From Cloacibacillus evryensis DSM 19522 (GTDB lineage Bacteria > Synergistota > Synergistia > Synergistales > Synergistaceae): DNA of 64,000 nucleotides. Position numbers and translations under genes: made by a program. Under the pieces are notes generated by a model, which ran no database searches, had not been told where the DNA came from, and saw only the letters and a list, made by a program, of their open reading frames with translations. Positions 53,363-62,884 of this stretch are shown piece by piece (position 1 is the first letter of the stretch; every line of letters starts with the position of its first letter). The DNA is taken from assembly GCF_000585335.1 (NCBI RefSeq), contig NZ_KK073872.1, positions 785,317 through 849,316 of the forward strand. The letters run 5' to 3'.

Positions 53363-54826
53363 ATGGTAGTTAAGAAACAGGACGAAGATTTCAACGCCGA
53401 GTCGCTTCAGGCGATCGGCATTATTTTGCAGCAGGGCGATCCCGAATCGCTTTCACTTGATCCGCTTCGCGGCGAAATGCGCGATTTCTGCCGCCGGATA
53501 GTCGTCGGCGAGAAATTTAAGGCGGAGTCCGGCTCCTTGCTCGTCATCCCGCTCGCGGATAAAAACGTCCGCTGCGTCGTCCTCGCTGGGACCGGTTCGG
53601 AGAGCGAGAGCACGACGGACGCGGTGCGCGAGGCGGCCTTTCGCGTAACGCGCGCGGCGGCCTCGAAGGGACTCTCGTCTCTTTCTCTGACGATGGCGCG
53701 CCCGCAGGACGAGAGACGCGCGCGCGCGGCGGCCGAGGGCGCGGTGCTCGCGGGTTATCGTTTCAGCAAATACATTGAAAAAGATGAAAAGGACAGATTC
53801 GCGGCTCCTGAGACGGTCGTGATCGTCGACGGAAACGAAAAGGGGATAGCCGAAGGCGGGATAATGGCGGAGGCCCAGTGCTGGACGCGTGACATCGCGA
53901 ACGAGCCCGGCAACGTGATAAACCCGGTCGCGCTCGCGGCGAAGGCCGCGGCGCTCGCCGACGAGCTCGGCCTTTCCTGCGAGATATGGGACGAGGACCG
54001 CATCCAGCGGGAAAATATGGGCGCTTACTACGCGGTGGCGCGCGGTTCGGCGAACCCGCCGCGTTTCATACACCTCGCATACGAACCGAAGGCCGCGGCG
54101 AAGGGGCACATCGTACTCGTCGGCAAAGGCCTTACCTTCGACAGCGGCGGCCTCGATATAAAACCGGCCGATTTTATGACGACGATGAAGGGCGACAAAA
54201 GCGGCGCCTGCGCGGTGCTCGGCGCGCTGCGCGCGGCGGCGAAGCTCGAGCTGCCCTGGAAGGTCAGCGTCATTATCGCGGCGGCGGAAAACATGCCGGG
54301 CGGCGCGGCCTACAGGCCAGATGACATCCTGCGCGCGCGCAGCGGCAAGACGATAGAGATAAACAACACCGACGCCGAGGGGAGGCTTACGCTCGCCGAC
54401 GCGCTCGCCTACGCCTCCGAGCTCAAACCGGATATGATCGTGGATATCGCCACGCTCACCGGAGCCTGCGCCGTGGCGTTGGGTACGACGACCGCCGGCC
54501 TCTTCACGAACAACGACGATCTGGGCGAAAAGATCCTCAAGGCGGGGGAAATGAGCGGCGAACGCTTCTGGAAGCTGCCGATGAACGACCCGAACCTCCG
54601 CAAGCAGATCAAGTCGCCCTGCGCAGACCTCGTCAACAGCGGCGGCCGCTACGGCGGCGCGATCACGGCGGCGATGTTCCTTGAGGCTTTTGTCGGCAAG
54701 GATATTCCCTGGGCGCATCTGGACATCGCGGCGGCGGATTTTGTGAAGACTCCTTACAGTTACTACGTAAAAGGCGCCTCTGGCTTCGGAGCGCGCACGC
54801 TCGCGGAGCTTGTCAGAGAGCTGTAA
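53363..54826 (+). CDS. pepA: Leucyl aminopeptidase (M17)
   Basis: This 487-residue M17 enzyme has the two-zinc site: VGKGLTFDSGGLDIKP with Lys255 and Asp260, Asp278 in MKGDKSGA, and NTDAEGRL (335-342) with Asp and Glu ligands. The active-site Arg lies in that last motif. It removes N-terminal residues from peptides in the cytoplasm as a hexamer, consistent with peptide fermentation. AGGAGG precedes the ATG. It probably shares a transcript with the amidohydrolase 32 nt downstream. Confidence 0.96.
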   Translation: MVVKKQDEDFNAESLQAIGIILQQGDPESLSLDPLRGEMRDFCRRIVVGEKFKAESGSLLVIPLADKNVRCVVLAGTGSESESTTDAVREAAFRVTRAAASKGLSSLSLTMARPQDERRARAAAEGAVLAGYRFSKYIEKDEKDRFAAPETVVIVDGNEKGIAEGGIMAEAQCWTRDIANEPGNVINPVALAAKAAALADELGLSCEIWDEDRIQRENMGAYYAVARGSANPPRFIHLAYEPKAAAKGHIVLVGKGLTFDSGGLDIKPADFMTTMKGDKSGACAVLGALRAAAKLELPWKVSVIIAAAENMPGGAAYRPDDILRARSGKTIEINNTDAEGRLTLADALAYASELKPDMIVDIATLTGACAVALGTTTAGLFTNNDDLGEKILKAGEMSGERFWKLPMNDPNLRKQIKSPCADLVNSGGRYGGAITAAMFLEAFVGKDIPWAHLDIAAADFVKTPYSYYVKGASGFGARTLAELVREL

Positions 54827-54858
54827 TCAATCGAGAAGGCAGAGGAATTTTTCAGAAA

Positions 54859-56484
54859 ATGGCAGAGAGCATCAGAACAGACTCCATAGCGTTGATAAAC
54901 AGCGTGATATACCCGATGGCCTATCCCGGGCGCGCGCAGGCGATCTTCGCGCGTGGCGGCGTCATCGAGACGCTGGGGACCGATAAAGAGATACTTGCGA
55001 AATGCGACACCAGAACGGTGGTCCTTGATATGAAGGGACGCTATATCCTTCCGGGCTTCACTGACACGCACAATCACCTCCTCGCGGCGGGGCGCAGCAT
55101 CGAGACCCTCGACCTCGGCGACGCGCGCTCGATAGACGAGATGATCGGCAAGGGACGCCACTTCCTCGCCGAGAACGACATTTCACCCGACGGCTGGTTC
55201 TTTGCGCGCGGCTGGGATCAAAACCACATGGCGGAGAACCGTTTCCCGAACAGGTTCGACCTGGACCTGATATCGACGGATATCCCTCTCTTTTTCGAGC
55301 GTTCCTGCGGCCATATCGCCGCCCTCAACAGCAGGGCGCTTGAGATATTGAAGATCGGCCCCGGCTTCCGCATTTCGGGAGGCGTCATCAACACGGACGA
55401 AAAGGGCGAGCCGAACGGAGTCGTCAGCGAGGCCGCCGTCAACTGGGTGCGCATGAACATCCCCGAACATTCGACGGAGACGCTGCGGCACTGGTACGGC
55501 CTTGCCACGGAAAAGATGATACGCTGCGGCATTACCTCCGTGCAGACCGACGACCTTGAAATGGTGGGGCGCGCGCAGGGGGTCTTCGATCTCTACGAGT
55601 CGATGGAGGCCGACGAAAAAATGCCGCTGCGCGTCGCGCAGCAGTGGCACCTGCGTGACGAGGAGGAGCTGGCGGCCTTCATCGAAAACGGAAATAACAA
55701 GAGGAGCGGCCGCTATTTTCATTCCGGCCCGCTTAAAATACATGTCGACGGCACCCTCGGGGCGCGCACCGCGGCGCTGCGCGAGGAATATTCCGACGAT
55801 CCCGGCAACCGCGGCGTCTACGCGCACTCGCAGGGAGAACTCAACAGGCTCGTACAGCGGGCGCAGGAGGCGGGGATGCAGGTCGCCTTTTACGCGATCG
55901 GCGACGGCGCGATCGAACGCTGCCTCAACGCGGTGGAGACCGCGAAGAGCGCCGCGAACAACGGCATCGCTCACCGGATAGTACACTGTCAGGTCGGCGG
56001 CGCGGACCTCTATTCGCGTATGGCCTCGCTTGGAGTGATGGCCGATATCCAGCCCGCATTCGTCACCTCCGACTGGCCGATCGTCATTTCGCGCCTGGAT
56101 ACGGAGCGCGCGCGCTGGAGCTACGCCTGGAAATCCCTGATAAACTCCGGCATCCCCGTGGGAGCCGGCTCAGACGCGCCGACCGAGCCGCTCAACCCCT
56201 TTGTCGGCATCCGCGCCGCGATCCTGCGGCAGGACCTCAACAACGAGCCTGAGCACGGCTGGATGCCCTCGCAGTGTCTAGACCGCGTGGAGGCGTTTTC
56301 CATGTACACCAGCGGCGGCGCTAAGATCTGCGGCGAGCTTTCATGGCGCGGCACCCTCGAACCCGGCAAGGCGGCCGACATGGTGGCCTTCATGGAGGAT
56401 CCCTTCATCGTCTCGGAAAACGAACTGCTTGACATCACGACGGGACTGACCGTCGTCGACGGAAAGATAAGATACATAAAATAG
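54859..56484 (+). CDS. Amidohydrolase family protein (YtcJ-like)
   Basis: This 541-residue amidohydrolase-superfamily protein has GFTDTHNHLLAAG (first metal HxH, about 72-84), ARGWDQN in the YtcJ-specific insertion, HVDGTLGARTA with a metal-site Asp region, AHRIVHCQ and GAGSDAPTEPLNPF (last Asp). YtcJ relatives hydrolyse N-acyl or cyclic amides, and specificity is poorly known. The nearest ribosome site (AGAGGAA) is weak and distant, and translation may be coupled to pepA. recD2 follows after 9 nt. Confidence 0.88.
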   Translation: MAESIRTDSIALINSVIYPMAYPGRAQAIFARGGVIETLGTDKEILAKCDTRTVVLDMKGRYILPGFTDTHNHLLAAGRSIETLDLGDARSIDEMIGKGRHFLAENDISPDGWFFARGWDQNHMAENRFPNRFDLDLISTDIPLFFERSCGHIAALNSRALEILKIGPGFRISGGVINTDEKGEPNGVVSEAAVNWVRMNIPEHSTETLRHWYGLATEKMIRCGITSVQTDDLEMVGRAQGVFDLYESMEADEKMPLRVAQQWHLRDEEELAAFIENGNNKRSGRYFHSGPLKIHVDGTLGARTAALREEYSDDPGNRGVYAHSQGELNRLVQRAQEAGMQVAFYAIGDGAIERCLNAVETAKSAANNGIAHRIVHCQVGGADLYSRMASLGVMADIQPAFVTSDWPIVISRLDTERARWSYAWKSLINSGIPVGAGSDAPTEPLNPFVGIRAAILRQDLNNEPEHGWMPSQCLDRVEAFSMYTSGGAKICGELSWRGTLEPGKAADMVAFMEDPFIVSENELLDITTGLTVVDGKIRYIK

Positions 56485-56493
56485 GAGCGGCGG

Positions 56494-58854
56494 TTGGCGG
56501 ATAAAGAAGATAACCAGATCGTCTCGCCGGTCCTGATGATCGAGCTCAAAGGACAGGTCGAGCGCATAACCTACCACAACGCGGAGAACGGTTACACCGT
56601 TCTCCGCCTGAGCGTGCGCGACCATGCCGAGCTCATCACCGCGGTCGGCCTCATGGCGGAACCGGCTCAGGGCGAGATGCTCACCCTCTCCGGGCGTTGG
56701 GAGGAGAACGCGAAGTACGGCATGCAGTTCCACATCTACAAGTGTGAATCGACCCTGCCGGCGACGGTGACGGGGATAGAGAAATTTCTCGGCTCCGGCC
56801 TCATTCGCGGCATCGGCCCCGCGATGGCTAAGAAGATAGTCGATAAGTTCGGCGAAGAGACGATCCGCGTCCTCGACGACGAACCGGCGCGCCTCGCGGA
56901 GATAAAGGGCATCAGCGAAAACAAGGCGGAGGCCATCGCGGAATCATGGCGCGAACAGCGTGAGATACGCGAGGTGATGGTATTCCTCCAGAGTTACGGC
57001 GTCGGTACTGGCTACGCGATGCGGATATTCCGCCAGTATGGTTCCGGCACGGTGGCTGTGCTCAAAGATAACCCCTACCGGATGGCGATCGACATCCCCG
57101 GCATCGGTTTCACGATCGCCGACCGGATCGCGCAGAAGCTCGGCATCTCCGCCGACTCGCCGATGCGCGTGCGGGCCGGCGTCCAGCACGTCCTGAACCA
57201 GCTGATCGCCGAGGGACATGTCTATGCTCCCTCGGAGCTGCTTGCCGCCCATTCGGCACAGACCCTGCAAGTCACCCTCGACATGGCGCGCGAGGGGATA
57301 GAGCAGGCTCGGCTCGCGGGGGAGATCATCGTCGAGAGGTTTGCCGACCGCGAGGGCAAAGAGCAGGAGGCCGTCTACCTTCCCGCCTTCCACTATGCCG
57401 AGGTGAGCTCCGCGAGGAACCTGCGGCTCCTGATAAACGAACCCTACAACAGCCAGTGCGTCGATTGTGACAGGACGCTGCCCTGGCTCGAGCGCGAGAT
57501 GGGCATTACGCTCGCCCAGGCGCAGCGCGAGGCGATCATCACCGCCGTAAACTCCAAAGTGATGGTGATAACGGGCGGTCCCGGCACGGGAAAGACGACG
57601 ATCATCCGCGCCGTGCTCCGTATGCGCGAGGAGGGCGGCTTTCGCGTCATGCTCGCCGCGCCGACGGGACGCGCCGCGAAGCGCATGACCGAGGCCACGG
57701 GGCACGAAGCGAAGACGATCCACCGCCTGCTCGAATACGTCGGAAGCCCGGGAACGGGCGGCTCCTTCATGCGCAGCGAGACCAACGCCCTCGAATGCGA
57801 CCTTCTCATCGTCGACGAGGCATCGATGATAGACCAGATACTCTTCCACCATCTGCTCAAAGCGGTGCCGCGCGGCGCTTCGCTGATATTCGTCGGCGAC
57901 GCCAACCAGCTGCCCTCCGTCTCTCCCGGCAACGTCCTCAAAGACCTGATAGAGTCCGGCGTCTGTCCCGTGGTCATGCTGCGGGAAATATTCCGTCAGG
58001 GACGCGAGAGCCGCATAATCGTCAACGCCCACCGCGTCAACGACGGCGAAATGCCGATACTGCCGGAAGACCAGAGCCTGGAACTGTCGGATTTCTATTT
58101 CATCGAACCGCGCGTCGATCGCGAGGGTCTAGGCGAGGACGAATATAAAAAACTTTTTGAGAATAAAGTGCTTCAGACGATAAAAAAACTTGTCGCCGAA
58201 AACATCCCGAACCGCTTCAACTTTGACCCCGTGAGCGACATCCAGGTGCTTGCGCCGATGCACAACGGCAACGTCGGCACCAAGCGGCTCAACCTTGAGC
58301 TGCAGAAGATACTCAACACCGGCAAGGGCGCCTCCGTACAGCGGCTCGAACGTGTCTTCAAAGAGGGCGACAAAGTTATGCAGATAAAGAACAACTACGA
58401 CAAAGACGTCTACAACGGCGATATCGGCACGATAACCAAGGTCGACGGCGACGAGTCGCGCGTCACCGTAAAGATGGACACCGGGTCCGTCAGCTATGAG
58501 TTCGCCGAACTGGAGGAGCTTGTCCACGCCTATGCGGTTTCCATCCACAAGTCGCAGGGTTCCGAATATCCCGCCGTCGTCATCCCGCTGCTGACGCAGC
58601 ACTACGTGATGCTCCAGCGAAACCTGCTCTACACGGCGATCACGCGCGGCAAAAGGCTGGTCGTCATCGTCGGCGCGAAAAAAGCGCTGCGAATAGCCGT
58701 GGAAAACGACCGCACGCGCACAAGATACACCAGGCTCGCGCAGCGCCTCAGCGGCCCGGAACCGCCTTCCGAGATACCGGGAGAGCTGTCGCCCGACGAG
58801 GACGAACTCGAACGGATGTTTGAGGAGCGGCAGAAAAAAGAGACTTTACGATAA
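56494..58854 (+). CDS. recD2: SF1B ATP-dependent DNA helicase RecD2
   Basis: This 786-residue protein has an N-terminal OB-like domain (GQVERITYHNAENGYTVLRL) and helix-hairpin-helix repeats (GLIRGIGPAMAKKIVDKFG and two more to about 230). The SF1 helicase core follows, with Walker A GGPGTGKTT (361-369), VDEASMID (motif II), VGDANQLPSVSPG (motif III) and a C-terminal UvrD-like segment with HKSQGSEYPAVVI (motif V/VI). The order and length are those of RecD2, a 5'-3' helicase outside RecBCD. The start is TTG 56494 with AGGAG at 6-7 nt. Its operon with pepA and the amidohydrolase is probably incidental. Confidence 0.95.
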   Translation: MADKEDNQIVSPVLMIELKGQVERITYHNAENGYTVLRLSVRDHAELITAVGLMAEPAQGEMLTLSGRWEENAKYGMQFHIYKCESTLPATVTGIEKFLGSGLIRGIGPAMAKKIVDKFGEETIRVLDDEPARLAEIKGISENKAEAIAESWREQREIREVMVFLQSYGVGTGYAMRIFRQYGSGTVAVLKDNPYRMAIDIPGIGFTIADRIAQKLGISADSPMRVRAGVQHVLNQLIAEGHVYAPSELLAAHSAQTLQVTLDMAREGIEQARLAGEIIVERFADREGKEQEAVYLPAFHYAEVSSARNLRLLINEPYNSQCVDCDRTLPWLEREMGITLAQAQREAIITAVNSKVMVITGGPGTGKTTIIRAVLRMREEGGFRVMLAAPTGRAAKRMTEATGHEAKTIHRLLEYVGSPGTGGSFMRSETNALECDLLIVDEASMIDQILFHHLLKAVPRGASLIFVGDANQLPSVSPGNVLKDLIESGVCPVVMLREIFRQGRESRIIVNAHRVNDGEMPILPEDQSLELSDFYFIEPRVDREGLGEDEYKKLFENKVLQTIKKLVAENIPNRFNFDPVSDIQVLAPMHNGNVGTKRLNLELQKILNTGKGASVQRLERVFKEGDKVMQIKNNYDKDVYNGDIGTITKVDGDESRVTVKMDTGSVSYEFAELEELVHAYAVSIHKSQGSEYPAVVIPLLTQHYVMLQRNLLYTAITRGKRLVVIVGAKKALRIAVENDRTRTRYTRLAQRLSGPEPPSEIPGELSPDEDELERMFEERQKKETLR

Positions 58855-58856
58855 AA

Positions 58857-58890
58857 AAATTCCGCCCGGTTTTTATATGGGGCGGAATTT
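58857..58890. terminator. Bidirectional terminator between recD2 and iclR
   Basis: A perfect 11-bp stem (58857-58867 with 58880-58890) has an A-run on the left and TTTCTTTG on the right, between convergent genes. Confidence 0.85.
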
Positions 58891-58922
58891 CTTTGATTAA
58901 AGCGGTTTCTGTACGGTATAGA

Positions 58923-59687
58923 TCATAATTTTATGGAAAGTATCCTGATATGGTCGGTGATGCGCCGCGCTGCCTGCGTCAACTGGCAGACGATATCCGA
59001 AACGCCCTTTTCCTCAATGCGCGCGATCGGTCCGGCGACGGAGAGGCCATAGAGGAACGCGCCGCCGGCGTCCATCACGGGTACGGCGATGGCGCTGACG
59101 CCGTCGTCGAATTCTGCGGAGGTGAAGGAGTACCGCTGCGCCTTGATCTTGCGCAGTGATTCTTCAAATTGCTGGCGTGAGACCGGGATGTCATCCTGAT
59201 TGTCCTGATATACCGCGTCGATAAATTTTTCTGATTGGAAGGCCAGCAGTATTTTTCCCGTTGCTCCGCGGTGGAGGGGGACGGTGCTTCCCGGCTTTGA
59301 GCTGGTTACCAGCGCGTTATTGGAGACACATTTTTCAATACACAGGCCGACGCCGCTGGAGACGGCGCTCAAGACGACGTCCTCGTTGATCGTCTGCGCG
59401 ATCGTTTCCATTTCGTGGAGGATGGCGTCGCGCTCGTTGTTGTTTTGTAGGGCGGAGGCCGCGACCTTCAGCGGGCCAAAACCAATGTGGTAAAGGTTGG
59501 TCTGCTTGTTTTGGACAAGCCAGCCGCACTTCTCCAGAGTCTTGACGATATTGAACGTTGTGGATTTGTGCAGGTCCAGCCGTTTGCTGATATCGGTGAT
59601 CCCCATACTGAGGCCCTCTTCGGCCATAATTTCCAGAATGTTGATCGCGCGCATTATTGAATTTATGTATTGCAAGTCTTCTTTCAT
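58923..59687 (-). CDS. IclR family transcriptional regulator, second copy
   Basis: This 254-residue protein has an N-terminal winged helix (MRAINILEIMAEEGLSMGITDISKRLDLHKSTTFNIVKTLEKCGW, about 8-52) and an IclR ligand domain with SKPGSTVPLHRGATGKILLA. The start is ATG 59687 with GAGG 6 nt upstream; alternatives to 59717 lack this. It diverges from the small-protein, SSS symporter and M20 genes and is their likely regulator. It is not especially close to the IclR at 10619. Confidence 0.9.
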   Translation of the reverse strand: MKEDLQYINSIMRAINILEIMAEEGLSMGITDISKRLDLHKSTTFNIVKTLEKCGWLVQNKQTNLYHIGFGPLKVAASALQNNNERDAILHEMETIAQTINEDVVLSAVSSGVGLCIEKCVSNNALVTSSKPGSTVPLHRGATGKILLAFQSEKFIDAVYQDNQDDIPVSRQQFEESLRKIKAQRYSFTSAEFDDGVSAIAVPVMDAGGAFLYGLSVAGPIARIEEKGVSDIVCQLTQAARRITDHIRILSIKL

Positions 59688-59913
59688 TATGTACCTCATT
59701 TTTTTAAGCTTGGGCAAAGTATACCCACAATCACGTCAATAGGCAATAGAATATGGCGGCTCACCCGGTGAAGAAAATTGAAGCAAGCTATTGACATCCA
59801 ATGCGTGCATCAATATAATAACAAATATCAGAACATCGTTCATATATTATGAACATAAAAATCAAAAGCATCCCGGCAACAGGCCGGATGTTATAAAAGA
59901 GGAGGTAAGTACA

Positions 59914-60078
59914 TTGTCTTATATTCCCAGAAATTTGCAGGTCATGTGGCTGCTGTTCACGCTCTTCTGCTGTATCCCCGCTATCCTCGCCTACTGCGGC
60001 AAGACCATCTGTGAACGGAACCAAAAGCGGCGTATTGCGAAAAAGCTGGCGCAAAGAGGCATCCGCATCGATGGGTAA
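59914..60078 (+). CDS. Small single-span membrane protein next to an SSS symporter
   Basis: This 54-residue protein starts at TTG 59914, which has GAGGAGG 8 nt upstream. The open frame to 59791 has no ribosome site. It contains one hydrophobic span (about residues 9-28, VMWLLFTLFCCIPAILAYCG), then a strongly basic tail (ERNQKRRIAKKLAQRGIR). By position it resembles small accessory membrane proteins that travel with SSS symporters, such as YhdT (DUF997) with PanF. I cannot assign it to that family by sequence. It lies 48 nt before the symporter. Confidence 0.72.
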   Translation: MSYIPRNLQVMWLLFTLFCCIPAILAYCGKTICERNQKRRIAKKLAQRGIRIDG

Positions 60079-60126
60079 CGGTGTGCGGCTGAAAATCATA
60101 GTTGATGAAAGATGGAGGAGAAAGTA

Positions 60127-61611
60127 ATGTTTGCATATGCTGCAATTATTGGCTCATTTTTACTGCTCATGATCGTGTTGGGGCTTTATGTTTCCAGAAG
60201 GGTCGACAGCGCCGACGACTGGGCCGTCGCCGGACGCAGCCTCGGCGTAGTCGTAAGCACAGGTACCTATTTTGCCACGATCGTGAGTTCTGTCTCTGTT
60301 ATCGGCTACACCGGCTACTATTATGAGCTTGGCTGGGGAGGTTTCTTCAACTGGACCGGAGCCGTCATCAGCTCGAGCCTTTTGGCGCTCTGGTTCGCCG
60401 GCCGCATCCGGCGCTACGGAAAGGTGACGCTGGCGGACTATTTTGAGGAACGCTTCGGCCGGACCAACGGCCTTATCTGCGCCGTCATCGTAATGGGCTC
60501 GGCATTTGTTCTGCTCTGCGCCCAGCTTGTCGGTATGGGGGCCATGCTCAACACACTCTTTGGATTCAACCCCGTCATCTCCGTCCTGGTGCTCAGCGTA
60601 GTGTTCATTATCTTCACCGTCGTCGGCGGCATGATCGCCGTCGCCTATACCGACACGCTGGCCAGCTTCATCATAATCATCGGGCTCTACATTATGATGT
60701 TTATCATGCTCGGCAAGGTCGGCGGCTTCGGCGCGCTGCACGCGACGCTGGCCGAGACCAATCCCAAATTCCTGGACCCTTTTTCCGGCGGCGATATGAA
60801 ATGGCCGCTGATCATCTCGTGGGGGATCGTCAACGGCGTCGGCAACATCGGCGCGGCCCAGTATGTGACGCGCTTTTATTCCAGCAAGGATGAAAACACC
60901 GCGCGCACCTGCCAGGGAATCACGCCGGTCATCATGCTGCTGGCCTTCATTCCGCTGATGCTCATCGCGCTCAGCGCGAGTATTTTAATCCCCGGAATCA
61001 AAAGCGCGAACGTAGTGATGCCCACCATCCTCCTGACCCAAATGCCGGTATTCGCAGGAGGAGTGGTCGCATCGGCTCTGCTGATGGCCTCCATCTCCAC
61101 CGCCGACTCGGTGCTGCTGCTGGCGGGTACCACGGCGTCAAGGGATATATATCAAAAGTATATCAACAAAAACGCCGGCTCCGATGAACTGCTCAAGATA
61201 TCGCGCTGGGCAACTCTGGGCATCGGCGTGGCGGCGATGGGAGCCTCTCTCTTCATGAGCGCTTCGGTGCTGTGGATCCAGACCAATATGCAGAACGTCA
61301 TCTGCTCGACGCTGGCGCTGCCCGTTATCGCCGGCTTCGTCTGCAAACGCGTCAACTCTACCGGCACGCTGGTAGGAATGATCGGCGGCGGCCTTACGGC
61401 GATGGTCTGGTTTGCGATCAAACAGCCGTTCGGCGTGATGCCCTCGGTTCCGGGACTCGCGGTCTGCGCCGTTCTGATGTTTGCGGTCAGCTATGCCACG
61501 AAGGCTCCGAGCGCCGAAACGGTTGAAACGTTCTTCGGCGAAGGCCAGTTTGACGAGGAAGATGAAAAAGAGATCAAGCGGATACTGGATTGCCGTTCTA
61601 TAAACGGTTAA
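60127..61611 (+). CDS. Sodium:solute symporter (SSS family), second copy
   Basis: This 494-residue membrane protein has about 13 helices, with RSLGVVVSTGTYFATIVSSVSVIGYTG (helix 1 Na+/substrate region) and SISTADSVLLLAGTTASRDI near helix 8, which carries the Na2-site Ser/Thr. The start is ATG 60127, with GGAGGAG 6 nt upstream. It follows the 54-residue protein and precedes an M20 amidohydrolase, so it probably imports an N-carbamoyl, ureido or similar amino-acid derivative. The acidic C-terminal tail (GQFDEEDEKEIKRI) is cytosolic. Confidence 0.92.
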   Translation: MFAYAAIIGSFLLLMIVLGLYVSRRVDSADDWAVAGRSLGVVVSTGTYFATIVSSVSVIGYTGYYYELGWGGFFNWTGAVISSSLLALWFAGRIRRYGKVTLADYFEERFGRTNGLICAVIVMGSAFVLLCAQLVGMGAMLNTLFGFNPVISVLVLSVVFIIFTVVGGMIAVAYTDTLASFIIIIGLYIMMFIMLGKVGGFGALHATLAETNPKFLDPFSGGDMKWPLIISWGIVNGVGNIGAAQYVTRFYSSKDENTARTCQGITPVIMLLAFIPLMLIALSASILIPGIKSANVVMPTILLTQMPVFAGGVVASALLMASISTADSVLLLAGTTASRDIYQKYINKNAGSDELLKISRWATLGIGVAAMGASLFMSASVLWIQTNMQNVICSTLALPVIAGFVCKRVNSTGTLVGMIGGGLTAMVWFAIKQPFGVMPSVPGLAVCAVLMFAVSYATKAPSAETVETFFGEGQFDEEDEKEIKRILDCRSING

Positions 61612-61666
61612 GCGTCACGACTGGAAAGTATATCGATTCATCAGCAACCGGGAGGAAATAATTATC

Positions 61667-62884
61667 ATGCAGATCAACATTGAGCGTCTCATGCGCACTT
61701 TCAATCAGGTGGGAAATATCGGCGGCGGGGAAAACGGCGTTACGCGCCTGCCGAACAGCCCCGCTTATAAGGAGGCCGCCGTGGTTTTGGCCGGACTGAT
61801 GGAGGAGGCCGGAATGACGGCACACATCGACTCGGTCGGAAACGTCATCGGCTGCCTGCCCGGAAAGGACGCTTCTCTTAAACATATCGCGATGGGGTCG
61901 CACCTTGACACAGTCGCGGACGCGGGGCTCTATGACGGCAATCTCGGCATCCACGCGGCGCTGGAGTGTGTGAACGCGATGCGCGACGCGGGGTATAGGC
62001 CAAATCGTTCGATCGAGGTGATCGGGTTCAACTTTGAGGAGGGCAGCGAACTGGGCGGGACCTTCGGCAGCCGCGCGATGATGGGCTGCGGCGACGCCCT
62101 TCTGCCGGAGGTGAAACGCTATTTTGATAAATTCGGTCTGGACGAGCGGAAAGTTTCCGACGCGAAGATAGACGCCGGCCGGCTCTTCGCCTTTTTCGAG
62201 CTGCACCCCGAGCAGGGGAGCCGGCTTGAAAAGCAGGGGCTGCCGATAGGGGTCGTAGACAGCATCATCGGCATCGAAAGGTATGTTGTCACCGTCAACG
62301 GCGAATATAACGCGGCGGGAACGACGCCGATGTCCATGAGGAAGGATTCTCTCTTCGCCGCGGCGCGCCTGATCTGCGAGATTGAGAGGCTTTCCGGAGA
62401 GCTGACGGACCCTTTCGTGGCCACCGTCGGCCGTATCGAGGCTTTTCCGGGGCTGCTCAACGTGATCCCCGGCAAAACGGAGCTCTATCTTGAGATACGC
62501 GACATCAGGGCGGAAAATATGCGCGGCTTCATGGATCGGCTCAATGACTTTATCGCGGCGGAAAAAGACTTTAAAATCACGGTGGAACAGATCATCGATA
62601 AACCGCCTCTCGCCCTTGACGCCGGGCTCGTCTCCATGCTGGAGGATCTTTGCCGCGAGCGCGGCATATCCTCCGTCACCCTGCCGAGCTTCGCGGGGCA
62701 CGACGCAAAGGTGATGGCCGCCTACGTCCCCGCAGTGATGATCTTCGTCCCCAGCGCCGGAGGCATAAGCCACAACAAGCTGGAATACACCGACCCCGCC
62801 GACATCAAGACCGGCACGGAATTGCTGCTCGAGGCGGTGCTTAAGCTCGACGCGGCCCCGGAAAGCGGAGCGTGCGCGTTATGA
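61667..62884 (+). CDS. M20 family Zn-dependent hydrolase (allantoate/N-carbamoyl-amino-acid hydrolase type)
   Basis: This 405-residue M20 hydrolase has MGSHLDTVADAGLYDGNLG (first metal His/Asp), FEEGSELGGTFGSR (catalytic Glu and second metal), ELHPEQGSRLE and SFAGHDAKVMA (last metal His). It is the AllC/HyuC/AmaB subgroup, which cleaves ureido or amidine bonds of allantoate or N-carbamoyl amino acids. A good GGAGG site precedes it. Its stop overlaps the next start as ATGA, so it is coupled to the epimerase. Confidence 0.92.
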   Translation: MQINIERLMRTFNQVGNIGGGENGVTRLPNSPAYKEAAVVLAGLMEEAGMTAHIDSVGNVIGCLPGKDASLKHIAMGSHLDTVADAGLYDGNLGIHAALECVNAMRDAGYRPNRSIEVIGFNFEEGSELGGTFGSRAMMGCGDALLPEVKRYFDKFGLDERKVSDAKIDAGRLFAFFELHPEQGSRLEKQGLPIGVVDSIIGIERYVVTVNGEYNAAGTTPMSMRKDSLFAAARLICEIERLSGELTDPFVATVGRIEAFPGLLNVIPGKTELYLEIRDIRAENMRGFMDRLNDFIAAEKDFKITVEQIIDKPPLALDAGLVSMLEDLCRERGISSVTLPSFAGHDAKVMAAYVPAVMIFVPSAGGISHNKLEYTDPADIKTGTELLLEAVLKLDAAPESGACAL

